Below are positions 17,643-26,906 of a stretch of DNA of 64,000 nt, piece by piece. The position numbers and the translations under genes were made by a program. Position 1 is the stretch's first letter. Each line of letters begins with the position of its first letter. The stretch spans positions 2,100,011 to 2,164,010 of the forward strand of contig NC_019977.1 of the NCBI RefSeq assembly GCF_000328665.1, in the 5' to 3' direction. The notes under the pieces were generated by a model. It worked only from the letters and a program-made list of their open reading frames with translations, ran no database searches and was not told where the DNA came from. This stretch comes from Methanomethylovorans hollandica DSM 15978. GTDB lineage: Archaea; Halobacteriota; Methanosarcinia; Methanosarcinales; Methanosarcinaceae.

Positions 17643-17947
17643 CAATAGCTGCACATTTCGCAGTGTTCCGATGCTTCACAATGGCAAAAATAAACAGAGT
17701 AAGCTGCGGAAGATTTAAGAGACTGTATGCAAAAATAATTTTGCACTATACTTATTTGATTCAACCCATCATAACTAAAATAACCTTCTCTTTTGTTTAT
17801 AAAGAGATATTTGCAGGCTTAACGGCCGTTTACATGTGGATTATTTTTGTTATGATGTCCCTTGACAATATAACAAACATTCATTATAATTATCAAAGTG
17901 CTTTTATTGGAGAAGCGAGATAAGATTAAGTATAGCAGGGGATAGAT
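17643..17947. other. Intergenic region, about 300 bp
   Basis: Beyond the hairpin I see AT-rich DNA with an 86-codon frame (17663-17923) that I do not believe: no ribosome binding site and no recognisable fold. The promoter of the small membrane gene at 17948 should lie here. Confidence 0.35.
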
Positions 17948-18136
17948 ATGTCCAGCATCCTTAACAAAAAAGCTGGTGGATCTCACCCACTGGCAAATGC
18001 GACTCTGGATTATGCAGAGGTCCTTATTGCACTTCTTATCCTGATACTATTAGCGCTTTCAATAGACAGGGCAGTAGATTTTTTTAGCCTGATAAAAGCA
18101 GTTCTTTGTCCTGGCGGTTTCTCATACGGGCCATAA
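17948..18136 (+). CDS. Small single-span membrane protein, unknown
   Basis: A 62-residue protein I do not recognise. It has a polar N-terminus (LNKKAGGSHPLANATLDYAE), one strongly hydrophobic segment at about residues 25-41 (VLIALLILILLALSI) and a short amphipathic tail ending CPGGFSYGP. A purine-rich gcaggggataga precedes the ATG. It is convergent with the PGF-CTERM gene. Coding status is moderately supported by composition only. Confidence 0.45.
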   Translation: MSSILNKKAGGSHPLANATLDYAEVLIALLILILLALSIDRAVDFFSLIKAVLCPGGFSYGP

Positions 18137-18154
18137 AATGCCTGAAACATAAAT

Positions 18155-18178
18155 AAAAAAGAAAGAAAGAAAGAAAGA
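18155..18178. repeat. GAAA microsatellite
   Basis: A run of A followed by about five GAAA units between two convergent genes. It is complementary in character to the T/C-rich end of the next gene and may help end transcription; no further function is seen. Confidence 0.6.
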
Positions 18179-18187
18179 GGATTTTTC

Positions 18188-18823
18188 TTATTTCCTCTTT
18201 TCTACGAACAGAAGTGCAATGAATGCGAAAATAGCTGAAAACACTACAAATCCTGGGGTCGAAGGTACAGATACAGCACCCTTAGGTTGTTCTCCGAAAT
18301 TAAGGGCTTCAATTGCATCGATATCTGAACCAGGGGACCTGCCAGAAATACTTGTTTCCCTATCTTCGATCTTCACATATCTTGCCCAATCGAGATCTGA
18401 ATCACCAAGATCGAACTCAGCAGTTCCTATTCCCTCACCCAGGGATTCCCACGCATCCATATCCTGGCTGACAAAAACTTCATATGCTTCAGGGGTGTCC
18501 ATACCATAGAAAATCTGGTCGGTCTCATATACTCTCAGGTCATCCCCTTCTTCATCAAGGATTACCTCATTCGCACCCATATCAACTACCACATATCCGC
18601 CGCCCAATGACATTGGTTCGATCTTTTTCAGATCTACGACGCCTATAATATAACTATCAAGATTGTTGATATTGGCCGTCCCCCCTAATTCCTTTTCAAC
18701 AACAATGTTAGCATAGGCACGACTGTCAGTTCCCGGGTTTCTCTCATCTGCAAATGCAACGATCGAGAAAGAGAACATAAGAATCAACGATATGATCATA
18801 TACGATATTCTTCTTTTTTGCAT
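18188..18823 (-). CDS. PGF-CTERM-anchored secreted protein
   Basis: A 211-residue exported protein. I start at 18823 (MQKRRISYM) because gggtggtcgc lies directly before it. A signal peptide runs to about residue 25. The mature part contains a jelly-roll-like region (VVVDMGANEVILDEEGDDL then YEVFVSQDMDAWESLGEG and WARYVKIED), reminiscent of discoidin/F5-8C-type domains. The C-terminus has STPGF, a hydrophobic span and KRK: the archaeal PGF-CTERM signal processed by archaeosortase A and replaced by a lipid. The function on the cell surface is unknown. Confidence 0.75.
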   Translation of the reverse strand: MQKRRISYMIISLILMFSFSIVAFADERNPGTDSRAYANIVVEKELGGTANINNLDSYIIGVVDLKKIEPMSLGGGYVVVDMGANEVILDEEGDDLRVYETDQIFYGMDTPEAYEVFVSQDMDAWESLGEGIGTAEFDLGDSDLDWARYVKIEDRETSISGRSPGSDIDAIEALNFGEQPKGAVSVPSTPGFVVFSAIFAFIALLFVEKRK

Positions 18824-18949
18824 GCGACCACCCATAGTGAATTGTCATAATTGATACTTACTTATCTGTAGATAAAACTATCTGTATTTTCAGAGAATAC
18901 TCTGCATCTAAAGCACAGCATATTGAAAAAAAGAATGCCTGCTGAGGTA

Positions 18950-20389
18950 TTAGTTATTATTCCTTATTCTATCCGACCTCCCTGCAAAAGATGCCCATGG
19001 CAGTGTACAGAGTGGGCATTCCGGGCCAAAACCAGCAGCTGCATAACCTCGCATTCCACCTGCTACGTTGAAAACCTGATCAAAACCTTTTTGTTTCAGA
19101 ATACTGGCAGCCATGCTTGATCGTTGCCCGCTTCCGCATATAAGAACTGTTTCTTCTGCAGGATCAAGTTCCACATACCTCTCCCTCAACTCAGCTACAG
19201 GAATATTGAGAGCATTCTGAATATGGGAAGTTTTGTATTCACTTAATGCCCGAACATCCACAAGGACAGCTCTCCTGCCTTGGTTCACCCGCTGATTCAA
19301 TTCATGGGAAGATAGCTGTGGTACATGCGCTGTAGGATAACCGGCAGTGACCCATGCATACATACCACCGGCCAAATACCCATAAACTCTGTCAAGTCCC
19401 ACCCTGTGCAACTGTCTGGAAGCCTCAACGGCCTGTCCATATCCTTCGCAGACCAGGAGTATGTCTTTATCCGGAGGAAGCAACCATCCTGCAAAGGTTG
19501 GAAAATTACCATTCATATCAATGCTGTACGCTCCTGGAACGTGTTGTCCTCCAAATGCTTCAAAGTTGCGTACATCCAGCACCAGAACATTGTTATCGGC
19601 TGTCAGAGAGGAAAACGCAGGGGGCTCAAGCTCTTCCAGAGAGGGCAAATCAATAACCTTTACAGGACCTTGTCGATTGATATCGGTACACCTGCTGAAA
19701 TGATCAGGTGCATCGGGCATACCATGTGTCAGAGAGTCTATGAATTTCCTACGATCATTTATCTTCAGTGCATAGTTGAATTTCTTTTCGTACCCTATAG
19801 TGCTTGTTCTCTTTGCAGCCATTGCCCTGCCACAGAGAGAACCTGCACCGTGGGCAGGATACACTTCACAGGTATCGGGTAATCTCATAATTTTCTCATG
19901 GAGACTGTCATAAAGTTTGGAAGCAAGTTCCTCCGCTCTTCCTGGAAATAGATCAGGACGGCCCACATCCCCTACAAAAAGAGTATCTCCACAGAACAAT
20001 GCCACCGGATCTTCTCCCCGGGACCTGTCAGTCACCACATAGGAAATGTGTTCAGGAGTGTGTCCTGGGGTTTCAAGCACCTTTATGGTCATATCTTCCA
20101 TCTCAAAAGAATTGCCTTCTAGGAGAGGTACATGATCAAAATCGAAATTAGCAGACCTGGGGCCACATATAGCGGCTCCGGTCTTCTCTGCCAGATCCAT
20201 GTGCCCGGATATGAAATCTGCATGCAGGTGAGTTTCAAGTATATACTTGATCCTGGTTCCCATCTCTCTTGCAACTTCAATATATATTTCAGGATCGCGG
20301 CGAGGATCTATTATAGCGCATTCCTTGTCCCCGCCCAAAAAATAGGAACTATGTGCTATCTTTTTGGTAAAAAACTGCTGTATTATCAT
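18950..20389 (-). CDS. MBL-fold / double-rhodanese sulfur-transfer protein (persulfide dioxygenase-like)
   Basis: A 479-residue cytoplasmic protein. Residues 1-235 are a glyoxalase II/ETHE1-like metallo-beta-lactamase domain (HLHADFISGH at 54-63, ETPGHTPEH, FCGDTLFVGDVGRPDLF). Two rhodanese domains follow: one near 260-355 with CEGYGQ in the active loop, one near 370-460 with CGSGQRS. A C-terminal CPLC pair is an extra. Such fusions handle glutathione or CoA persulfide and other sulfane sulfur. In a strict anaerobe oxygen-dependent persulfide oxidation is puzzling, so detoxification or sulfur trafficking is more likely (inference). It is divergent from the DtxR-like gene. Confidence 0.85.
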   Translation of the reverse strand: MIIQQFFTKKIAHSSYFLGGDKECAIIDPRRDPEIYIEVAREMGTRIKYILETHLHADFISGHMDLAEKTGAAICGPRSANFDFDHVPLLEGNSFEMEDMTIKVLETPGHTPEHISYVVTDRSRGEDPVALFCGDTLFVGDVGRPDLFPGRAEELASKLYDSLHEKIMRLPDTCEVYPAHGAGSLCGRAMAAKRTSTIGYEKKFNYALKINDRRKFIDSLTHGMPDAPDHFSRCTDINRQGPVKVIDLPSLEELEPPAFSSLTADNNVLVLDVRNFEAFGGQHVPGAYSIDMNGNFPTFAGWLLPPDKDILLVCEGYGQAVEASRQLHRVGLDRVYGYLAGGMYAWVTAGYPTAHVPQLSSHELNQRVNQGRRAVLVDVRALSEYKTSHIQNALNIPVAELRERYVELDPAEETVLICGSGQRSSMAASILKQKGFDQVFNVAGGMRGYAAAGFGPECPLCTLPWASFAGRSDRIRNNN

Positions 20390-20491
20390 TTAATTCACTC
20401 CCATTTTGTATATTGGTTATTTTGTTTATCTAGAAATAAATGACTTATAAATATATATGACCTTAAAGTCCCTCATATCTATAGCACTTAT

Positions 20492-21004
20492 TTGAATAAC
20501 AATCCAAATAACAATTTGGAATTTGATACAATATCAAAAAACTTAAATAAATCCTATTTGCTACAAGAATTCATGGAAGTGTTTACCGGACTGGAAGTAT
20601 CCCCGCGAAAAGTTGATTACCTGAAGTTCCTTCTCAAAAAAGAAGAAACTGTGCGTACGACTGACATATCATCCGAACTCAAAGTGGACCCATCCACTAC
20701 AACAAAGACCCTTGCAGATCTTGCCTCTCAGGGATATGTGGACCATGTACCCTACAGAGGAGTACGGCTGACAGAAAGGGGTAAAGAATATGCCCAGTTC
20801 CTTATCCACCGACATAACATTTTAAGCTTGCTTTTGACACATTATGGCCTCTCTGCCGAAGAATCCTGCCATGAGGTGTCCAGGTTCGAAGCGTATGTTT
20901 CAAGAGATGCTGTAGAGAAGATATGTGCTTCAATGGGTCATCCTGCTGTAAGCGCCTGTGGGAAAATCCCTCATGGATCATGCAGAATAGGGGATATTGC
21001 CTGA
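20492..21004 (+). CDS. DtxR/MntR-like metal-dependent regulator
   Basis: A 170-residue protein with a winged helix at about 38-95 (VDYLKFLLKKEETVRTTDIS, LKVDPSTTTKTLADLASQGYV, VRLTERGKEYA). A DtxR-type dimerisation/metal domain follows (HRHNILSLLLTHYGL, ESCHEVSRFEAYVSRDAVEKI) and the C-terminal tail is Cys-rich. The metal-ligand pattern H-x2-x-E-C-H-E is typical of MntR/IdeR. It lies directly upstream of a metal ABC importer on the same strand, so it probably represses that importer when metal is plentiful. The start is uncertain: TTG at 20492 follows a TATA box (ttataaatatata, about 20445) and has no ribosome binding site; the ATG at 20573 is the alternative. Confidence 0.75.
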   Translation: MNNNPNNNLEFDTISKNLNKSYLLQEFMEVFTGLEVSPRKVDYLKFLLKKEETVRTTDISSELKVDPSTTTKTLADLASQGYVDHVPYRGVRLTERGKEYAQFLIHRHNILSLLLTHYGLSAEESCHEVSRFEAYVSRDAVEKICASMGHPAVSACGKIPHGSCRIGDIA

Positions 21005-21029
21005 TTAGAACGGTACTTTAATTATAGAT

Positions 21030-21063
21030 GTTTGGTATGAGACCAAACTTTTTGGATATATGG
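21030..21063 (+). promoter_or_regulatory. Candidate operator and TATA box of the metal importer operon
   Basis: GTTTGGT and ACCAAAC form a perfect 7-bp inverted repeat (21030-21036, 21042-21048), just upstream of a TATA-like ggatatatgg (21054-21063). A protein bound here would cover the TFB recognition element. The adjacent DtxR-like gene is the obvious candidate regulator (inference). Confidence 0.45.
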
Positions 21064-21095
21064 AATAAAAATGAGAGTTCAATGAAAGGTGGAAT

Positions 21096-22034
21096 ATGAA
21101 CAAACTAATAAAACCATTAGTTATCTGTGCGATCTGTGCTATATTGCTTTTTAGCGGTTGTACTGAGAAAGCACAGAATAAGAATACAGAAACTTCGGCT
21201 GATGAACTGGTAGTTGCCGTAAGCGTTCTTCCACAGGCAGAATTTGTGGAACAGATAGGAGGAGATAAAGTTCGCACCGTGGTAATGATCCCTTCCGGAG
21301 CAAGCGTGCATACATACGAACCCACTCCAAATCAACTGAAGGATCTCAGCAAAGCACAGATCTATGTAAAGGTAGGATCGAACCTGGATTTTGAACTTGT
21401 CTGGATGGATGACCTCCTGTCTGTTAACCCTGATATGTATGTAGTGAACTCATCTGAAGGTATCCAGTTCAGGAGCATAGAAGAACATGCTGAAGAAGAA
21501 GCCAACACTTCAGAAGAGCAAATGGAAGAAGAGGAACGTGAACATACAGGTCTTGATCCGCATGTCTGGACTTCACCTCAGAAAGCAAAGATAATTGTCA
21601 AGAACATATATGACGGACTTGTGGCCGTTGACCCTGAGAATGAAGAAACATACAAACAGAACTATGATGTTTACATCACCAAACTGGATGAAGCAGATGC
21701 CAAACTGAAAGCTGCACTTGCCGGAAAAGAAGGAAGCAGTTTCATTGTGTATCATCCTGCGTGGGGATATCTTGCAGATGATTACGGGTTACATGAGATC
21801 TCCATAGAAATAGAAGGCAAGGAGCCAAGCGCACAGGATATGCAAAAGCTGATCGACACTGCTAAAGAAAAAGGAATAAAGGTCATCTTCGTACAAAAAG
21901 GTTTCAGCACATCAAGCGCCCAGACCATTGCCAAGCAGATAGGCGGAGAAGTGGTGGAGATAGACCCACTTGCAAAGGATTATATAGATAACTTGGGTAG
22001 GGTTTCTAATGCATTTGCAAAAGGACTGGCATAA
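21096..22034 (+). CDS. znuA: Zinc/manganese ABC transporter substrate-binding lipoprotein (ZnuA-like)
   Basis: A 312-residue receptor of the cluster A-I metal family. The lipobox LLFSGC is near residue 23. Metal-ligand positions are ASVHTYEP (His1), LDPHVWTSP (His2) and YHPAWGYLADDYGL (His3), with a final Asp/Glu in VVEIDPLAKDY. An acidic stretch between the first two (EEHAEEEANTSEEQMEEEER, about 130-150) corresponds to the charged, metal-binding loop of ZnuA proteins, here with few His. The ribosome binding site is aaaggtgg. It heads the operon with the ATPase and permease; zinc is more likely than manganese, but this is inferred. Confidence 0.85.
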   Translation: MNKLIKPLVICAICAILLFSGCTEKAQNKNTETSADELVVAVSVLPQAEFVEQIGGDKVRTVVMIPSGASVHTYEPTPNQLKDLSKAQIYVKVGSNLDFELVWMDDLLSVNPDMYVVNSSEGIQFRSIEEHAEEEANTSEEQMEEEEREHTGLDPHVWTSPQKAKIIVKNIYDGLVAVDPENEETYKQNYDVYITKLDEADAKLKAALAGKEGSSFIVYHPAWGYLADDYGLHEISIEIEGKEPSAQDMQKLIDTAKEKGIKVIFVQKGFSTSSAQTIAKQIGGEVVEIDPLAKDYIDNLGRVSNAFAKGLA

Positions 22035-22784
22035 ATGACAGAGGTCGTAGAGCTTCAGGACATATGGGTGAGTTATGGTGACGTCACAGTACTGGAGGCA
22101 GTTGACCTTACAGTACAGGATAAGGATTTCCTGGGAATCATTGGCCCAAACGGAGGAGGGAAAAGTACACTTCTTAAAGTAATCCTGGGCCTCATAACCC
22201 CTGACAAAGGGATTGTGAAGCTTCTGGGCGACAATCCCGTAAAGACGCGCAAACATGTGGGGTATGTACCCCAATATGCCTCCTTCAATCTAAATTTCCC
22301 TATCAGTGTCTTGGAAGTAGTCCTTATGGGACGCATGAACACGGTCGGACCTTTAAGGAGATACGGTAAAAAGGACCATGATGCTGCACAGGAAGCTCTG
22401 AAGAAGGTCAAGATGTTGGAATACAAGGACCGGCAGATCAGTGAGCTTTCCGGCGGACAGCGTCAGAGGGTGTTTATAGCCAGGTCACTTGTAACCGACC
22501 CAAAACTCCTGATACTTGATGAACCAGCAACAGGAGTAGACTTTGTCATGCAGAAAGAGTTCTACGAACTGTTACAGGAACTTAAACAACACATAGCTAT
22601 TATCATGGTCTCTCATGATATCAGCGCTATTTCTGTCTACGTGGACAAGGTAGCATGTCTTAATAGAAATTTACACTATCACAATTCCAAGGAACTAAGT
22701 CCGGAGGATCTTGAAGCCTCCTATGTATGCCCGGTGGAAATGATTGCACACGGGATGCCACACAGAGTGCTTAAACTACATTGA
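22035..22784 (+). CDS. znuC: Zinc/manganese ABC transporter ATP-binding protein (ZnuC-like)
   Basis: A 249-residue ABC ATPase. Walker A is GPNGGGKST, the Q-loop is YVPQYASF, the signature is LSGGQRQR, Walker B is LLILDEPATGVD and the switch is MVSHD. The start immediately follows the receptor stop (TAAATG). It partners the receptor at 21096 and the permease at 22797. Confidence 0.9.
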   Translation: MTEVVELQDIWVSYGDVTVLEAVDLTVQDKDFLGIIGPNGGGKSTLLKVILGLITPDKGIVKLLGDNPVKTRKHVGYVPQYASFNLNFPISVLEVVLMGRMNTVGPLRRYGKKDHDAAQEALKKVKMLEYKDRQISELSGGQRQRVFIARSLVTDPKLLILDEPATGVDFVMQKEFYELLQELKQHIAIIMVSHDISAISVYVDKVACLNRNLHYHNSKELSPEDLEASYVCPVEMIAHGMPHRVLKLH

Positions 22785-22796
22785 GGTAGTAAAAAC

Positions 22797-23612
22797 ATGA
22801 TAGAGATCCTTCAGTATGATTTTATGAGAAATGCCCTGTTCACTGCGATCCTTGTAAGCATAGCCTGTGGAATAATAGGCGTCTATGTTGTTGTCAAGAA
22901 GATCGTGTCCATTAGCGGAGGAATCTCCCATGCTTCTTTTGGTGGCGTTGGCCTTGGATATTTCCTTGGCATTAATCCCCTTTATGGCCTCATACCCTTC
23001 AGCCTCTTTTCCGCCCTGGCAATGGGGCTTGTGAGCAAACGTGCAAAGATGTCCGAAGATACTGCTACTGGTATACTCTGGTCGCTGGGCATGGCCATAG
23101 GGATCGTTTTTATCAACCTGACACCAGGCTATGCACCTGACCTGATGACCTATCTTTTCGGTAATATTCTCACGGTTTCAACATCTGACCTATATGTAAT
23201 GCTTGCTCTGGACGCCCTCATAGTGGTGATCGTATATGTGTTCTATAAAGAGTTCATGGCAATGTGCTTCGATGAGGAATTTGCATCTGTTATAGGAGTT
23301 CCCGTAGAACGCATGTATCTACTCCTTTTATGCCTCATAGCCCTCACTATTGTGTTACTCATAAAAGTAGTTGGCATAATCCTTATCATCGCCCTGCTTA
23401 CAATGCCTGCTTCACTGAGTGCACATTATACGCATAACCTGCGTAACATGATGTACCTATCCATGTTCTTTGGAGCATTTTTCAGCATTACAGGCCTTTC
23501 CCTGTCCTACCTTCTGGATATCCCATCGGGTGCGACCATCATCCTGGTGATGGCAGGAGTATACATCATCCATTTCATATACGACGGACTTACAAAGAAA
23601 GTACACGCCTAA
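22797..23612 (+). CDS. znuB: Zinc/manganese ABC transporter permease (ZnuB-like)
   Basis: A 271-residue ABC-3 family permease with seven to eight hydrophobic segments. The N-terminal ISGGISHASFGGVGLGYFLG motif is diagnostic for metal-type permeases, and the cytoplasmic FDEEFASVIGVPV loop contacts the ATPase. Spacing from the ATPase stop is 12 bp. It ends convergent with an SMR-type exporter. Confidence 0.9.
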   Translation: MIEILQYDFMRNALFTAILVSIACGIIGVYVVVKKIVSISGGISHASFGGVGLGYFLGINPLYGLIPFSLFSALAMGLVSKRAKMSEDTATGILWSLGMAIGIVFINLTPGYAPDLMTYLFGNILTVSTSDLYVMLALDALIVVIVYVFYKEFMAMCFDEEFASVIGVPVERMYLLLLCLIALTIVLLIKVVGIILIIALLTMPASLSAHYTHNLRNMMYLSMFFGAFFSITGLSLSYLLDIPSGATIILVMAGVYIIHFIYDGLTKKVHA

Positions 23613-23633
23613 CAAGGAATGAAAATAAGGTGA

Positions 23634-23957
23634 TCATTGTAGATAGCTGCTTAAATGCAATCCTACAACTCCTACTATAACCAGTACTATAGATATTATT
23701 TTTACAAGGGACATTGGTTCATGAAAACCCACGTATCCGATAATCGAGATCATTGCCACGCCAAGACCAGCCCATATAGCATAGGCAACACTTACATCTA
23801 TCTTTTTCAGGGCGATGGTAAAAGACACAAAACTGATACCATAGAACACAAATATCAATATTGATGGCAACATTCGTGTGAACCCTTCGGACAGTTTCAT
23901 ACATGTGGTCCCGCATATCTCGAACAGTATGGCAGCAGCAAGGTATAGATAACTCAT
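23634..23957 (-). CDS. Small multidrug resistance (SMR/EmrE-like) transporter
   Basis: A 107-residue protein with four transmembrane helices. The essential membrane glutamate is present in ILFEICGTTCMK (Glu13) and the GXG-type motif is IWAGLGVAMIS. Conserved positions match the QacE/EmrE family, which forms dual-topology dimers exchanging protons for cationic compounds; Gdx-type guanidinium exporters are the alternative. It is a single-gene unit. Confidence 0.85.
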   Translation of the reverse strand: MSYLYLAAAILFEICGTTCMKLSEGFTRMLPSILIFVFYGISFVSFTIALKKIDVSVAYAIWAGLGVAMISIIGYVGFHEPMSLVKIISIVLVIVGVVGLHLSSYLQ

Positions 23958-24248
23958 AATCCTCCTTTATGTTTTTTAGATCTTGTGAGAAAATTGAATT
24001 TAGTTAGCAGCAGTGTTTGACACCTAATTATAAACAATTTCCTCTGAGTCGAACATGTCTACAAGAGAGAAAACATAACATTATAGAAATGTAGCTTCCG
24101 GAAGGTAAAATCAGCTTTCTGTTGTTTCTCCAAAATAAAGATGACTTTAATTAAAAGGAGGCGAATGTTATTTACAATTATCAATACCTTGCCATAACGA
24201 TAAGTGTATATACCAACACCCTCTTTTTTTAAATAGGGTGCGTGTTTC

Positions 24249-26030
24249 GTGTATAAGTTCTCCACAGGCAGAAGTGGCTGTTCAAGAACTATGGCTTTTG
24301 TTTCTGCAATAGCCCTTATTTTGTTATTACTTTTGCCAATTGCATCTGCCCGGGATTATTCTCTTGAAAGTGCAATTTTAAATGTCACAGTATCTCCTGA
24401 GGGCATAGTTCATGTTCAGGAGTTCCTCACATATCACTTTGATGGCACATTTTATGAGGTATACAGGCAAGTATACCCTCCACCTGGAGGTTCCATGGAG
24501 AATATACAGGGCTACTGCGAGGGAAGTTCGTGTGATTTTTACGTGAATGATATTTACGGAGGTTATGAACTCGTAGGCAGGCTCCCGTCTCCGACACCGG
24601 AAAATATCACCTTTGTCACTTCTTATGACTACTATGGCGGCCTCAAAGTATACAACGATGTCTCAGAGCTGCACTACAAATTCTGGGGAGATGAATGGGA
24701 AAAGCCTGTCCATAACCTTGCAGCAACCGTTACCATCGTTCCCTCCAAGGGCTCTGAGATAACCTACTGGCTACATCCGAACGACTATACCAAAACCGCG
24801 ACCATAAATGATAATACGATCACAGTGCAGGCAACTGATATCCCTGCCAATAGCTGGTACGAGATACGGGCCATCTTTCCAAGGCTCACTTCACCGGACT
24901 CAAGATATGTGACCATGTATGATCAGAACGCTAAGTTCCAAATATTCCGTATAGAATCTCAGTACGCACTGAAGCAGAAGGCTCTGTATGTGGTTTTCAT
25001 AGTATATGTGCTTCTGGCATTATCTCTTCTTATAGCTCCGTTCTATCTGTACTTCAAATATGGGAGGGAACCTGACATAGCATACGAGGGTATCTACGAG
25101 CGTGAACTGCCATATGATTCCAGCCCGGCTGTGGTCAATGCCATGATGAAAGGTGCAATCGGCCTACCTACAATAGAAGGTTTTGCTGCTACAGTAATGG
25201 ATCTTATACACCGGGATTATCTGAGTATAGATGACAGCAACCCACAGGACATTGTGCTGCATATTAATGTCCCGGAAAGGAAAAAAGGAAATTCCTCTGG
25301 ACTTCTGGATTTCGAGCAGGATGTGCTGGACCTTATCATAAGTCATTCGGATGCACGCCAGTTGCATTGGAAAGAGTTTCATTCCAGGCTCAAAAAAGGC
25401 ACATCCTTCTATAATTTCATAAATTCGTGGAATAAAAAGGTGAAGGCTCATATAGATCTTGAAAAGCTCTTCATCGAAAAAGGTGCCACGAAAATGGACT
25501 ATTTTGCGGGCATACTTTTCCTTGTATCCCTCCTTAGCCTTTTCGCTATTCCCTGGCTGGGAGACTCGTCTGCTTATCCGATAATTAAAAAATTGGGTTT
25601 CATGCCTATAATCATTGCATTCAGTTCACCTGTTGTGTTTGTCCTCAATGCCAGATACAGGACCGTTCTGGGCAGATGGACCCCGGAAGGTAAGCTTTTT
25701 GTAGATCGCTGGAAGAACTTCAAGAAATATCTCACAGACTTCTCTGCTCTGAAGGACCATGCTCCGGGGTCGGTGAAGATCTGGGACCATTATATGGTAT
25801 ATGCTATGGCGCTGGGTGTGGCGGAAGAAGCACTCAAAAACATGTCTTTAATAATTCCAAAAGAGGAGTTCAGGACAAGCCACTTCCGTAACAGGGTCTA
25901 TGTTACAGGCTATACTTCAGATTTCAGCCATGCTTACCAGGTATCCGCCCCAAAGTCATCTTCAGGAGGAAGCAGCGGAGTAGGCGGTTCCGGAGGTGGT
26001 TTTGGTGGTGGCGGAGGCGGTGCGAGGTAA
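24249..26030 (+). CDS. DUF2207 membrane protein with glycine-rich tail
   Basis: A 593-residue protein. The GTG at 24249 has a ggtg eight bases upstream; an internal ATG at 24291 would also leave a signal peptide. After a signal sequence (to about residue 34) comes the extracytoplasmic DUF2207 domain (LESAILNVTVSPEGIVHVQE, about 36-230), a membrane span near 248-268, a cytoplasmic winged-helix-like region, two more spans near 415-460, and a final Ser/Gly tail of about 25 residues. The DUF2207-LemA pair is widespread; a link to membrane stress or membrane protease function is suspected but not established. Confidence 0.8.
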   Translation: MYKFSTGRSGCSRTMAFVSAIALILLLLLPIASARDYSLESAILNVTVSPEGIVHVQEFLTYHFDGTFYEVYRQVYPPPGGSMENIQGYCEGSSCDFYVNDIYGGYELVGRLPSPTPENITFVTSYDYYGGLKVYNDVSELHYKFWGDEWEKPVHNLAATVTIVPSKGSEITYWLHPNDYTKTATINDNTITVQATDIPANSWYEIRAIFPRLTSPDSRYVTMYDQNAKFQIFRIESQYALKQKALYVVFIVYVLLALSLLIAPFYLYFKYGREPDIAYEGIYERELPYDSSPAVVNAMMKGAIGLPTIEGFAATVMDLIHRDYLSIDDSNPQDIVLHINVPERKKGNSSGLLDFEQDVLDLIISHSDARQLHWKEFHSRLKKGTSFYNFINSWNKKVKAHIDLEKLFIEKGATKMDYFAGILFLVSLLSLFAIPWLGDSSAYPIIKKLGFMPIIIAFSSPVVFVLNARYRTVLGRWTPEGKLFVDRWKNFKKYLTDFSALKDHAPGSVKIWDHYMVYAMALGVAEEALKNMSLIIPKEEFRTSHFRNRVYVTGYTSDFSHAYQVSAPKSSSGGSSGVGGSGGGFGGGGGGAR

Positions 26031-26051
26031 GTCAAGAAAAGAGGGAAAAAG

Positions 26052-26624
26052 ATGATACAAGATGTATTATGGATAATAGGTGTAGTTCTTGTTATAGTGT
26101 TGCTTGTTGCAGTGTTTGTCTTTTCCATTTATAACAAACTAATAGTACTGCGCAACAGGGTGGAGAATGCATGGGCTCAGGTAGACGTCCAGCTTAAGCG
26201 CAGATTCGACCTGATACCCAATATAGTGGAAACAGTAAAAGGCTACGCAAAGCATGAGAAATCTGTGTTTGACGAGGTCACAAAAGCCAGATCTGCATGG
26301 ATGTCGGCATCTACTGTAGGCGAGGCTGCACAAGCATCTAATATGCTTACCAATGCATTGAAGTCCTTATTTGCTGTTGCAGAGGCATATCCTGAACTTA
26401 AGGCCAATGAAAATTTCAAGCAATTGCAGCAGGAACTCTCACAGACCGAAGATAAGATCGCCTATAGCAGGCAGTTCTACAACGATACTGTTATGAAATA
26501 CAATATTTCCATCCAGCAGATACCGAACAATATAGTTGCAGGTATGTTCCATTTTGAAAAGAAGGAATTGTTAGAGACCACAGAAGAGGAAAAGATCACT
26601 CCAAAGGTGAATTTTGAGTCATAA
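26052..26624 (+). CDS. lemA: LemA family protein
   Basis: A 190-residue protein with one N-terminal membrane helix ([20 protein letters not shown]) and a long alpha-helical cytoplasmic body. The LemA signature is clear: [30 protein letters not shown], then [17 protein letters not shown] gaggg ribosome binding site and 21-bp spacing place it in an operon with the DUF2207 gene. Role unknown; LemA is often paired with DUF2207/TPM-like proteins. Confidence 0.9.
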   Translation: MIQDVLWIIGVVLVIVLLVAVFVFSIYNKLIVLRNRVENAWAQVDVQLKRRFDLIPNIVETVKGYAKHEKSVFDEVTKARSAWMSASTVGEAAQASNMLTNALKSLFAVAEAYPELKANENFKQLQQELSQTEDKIAYSRQFYNDTVMKYNISIQQIPNNIVAGMFHFEKKELLETTEEEKITPKVNFES

Positions 26625-26639
26625 TTCTTAAGCCGGTTG

Positions 26640-26671
26640 AACAGGCTATAGTTTTTTTCCTCCTTTTTTTC
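26640..26671 (+). terminator. T-rich transcript end after lemA
   Basis: Two runs of seven T (ttttttt cctcc ttttttt) follow a weak GCC/GGC stem. Archaeal RNA polymerase terminates at such T tracts. Confidence 0.5.
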
Positions 26672-26906
26672 AGATCATGATCTTCAATAATCATTGCTGT
26701 TCAGGTCATAACTATGCTCTCACACTCCGTATTTATGCCATATGATCCTATAATAGGCTTCATTTTCTATACACGGAAGAATATTTTAAAGATCACTTTG
26801 AATTCAGAACATTTATTTTTTACCGGACAATTATAAAATCATGAGCTTCCAATAAATAGAAGTAGTTTAACATTATTCTGGAAATATATTTAGGACATGA
26901 TGAGCA

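Noticed and set aside
17663-17923. 86-codon plus-strand frame after the Sm-like gene
   Set aside because: No ribosome binding site, no recognisable fold, mixed hydrophobic and aromatic content like AT-rich non-coding DNA.
24059-24265. 68-codon minus-strand frame overlapping the DUF2207 start
   Set aside because: No ribosome binding site, overlaps the start of a well supported gene, no family resemblance.
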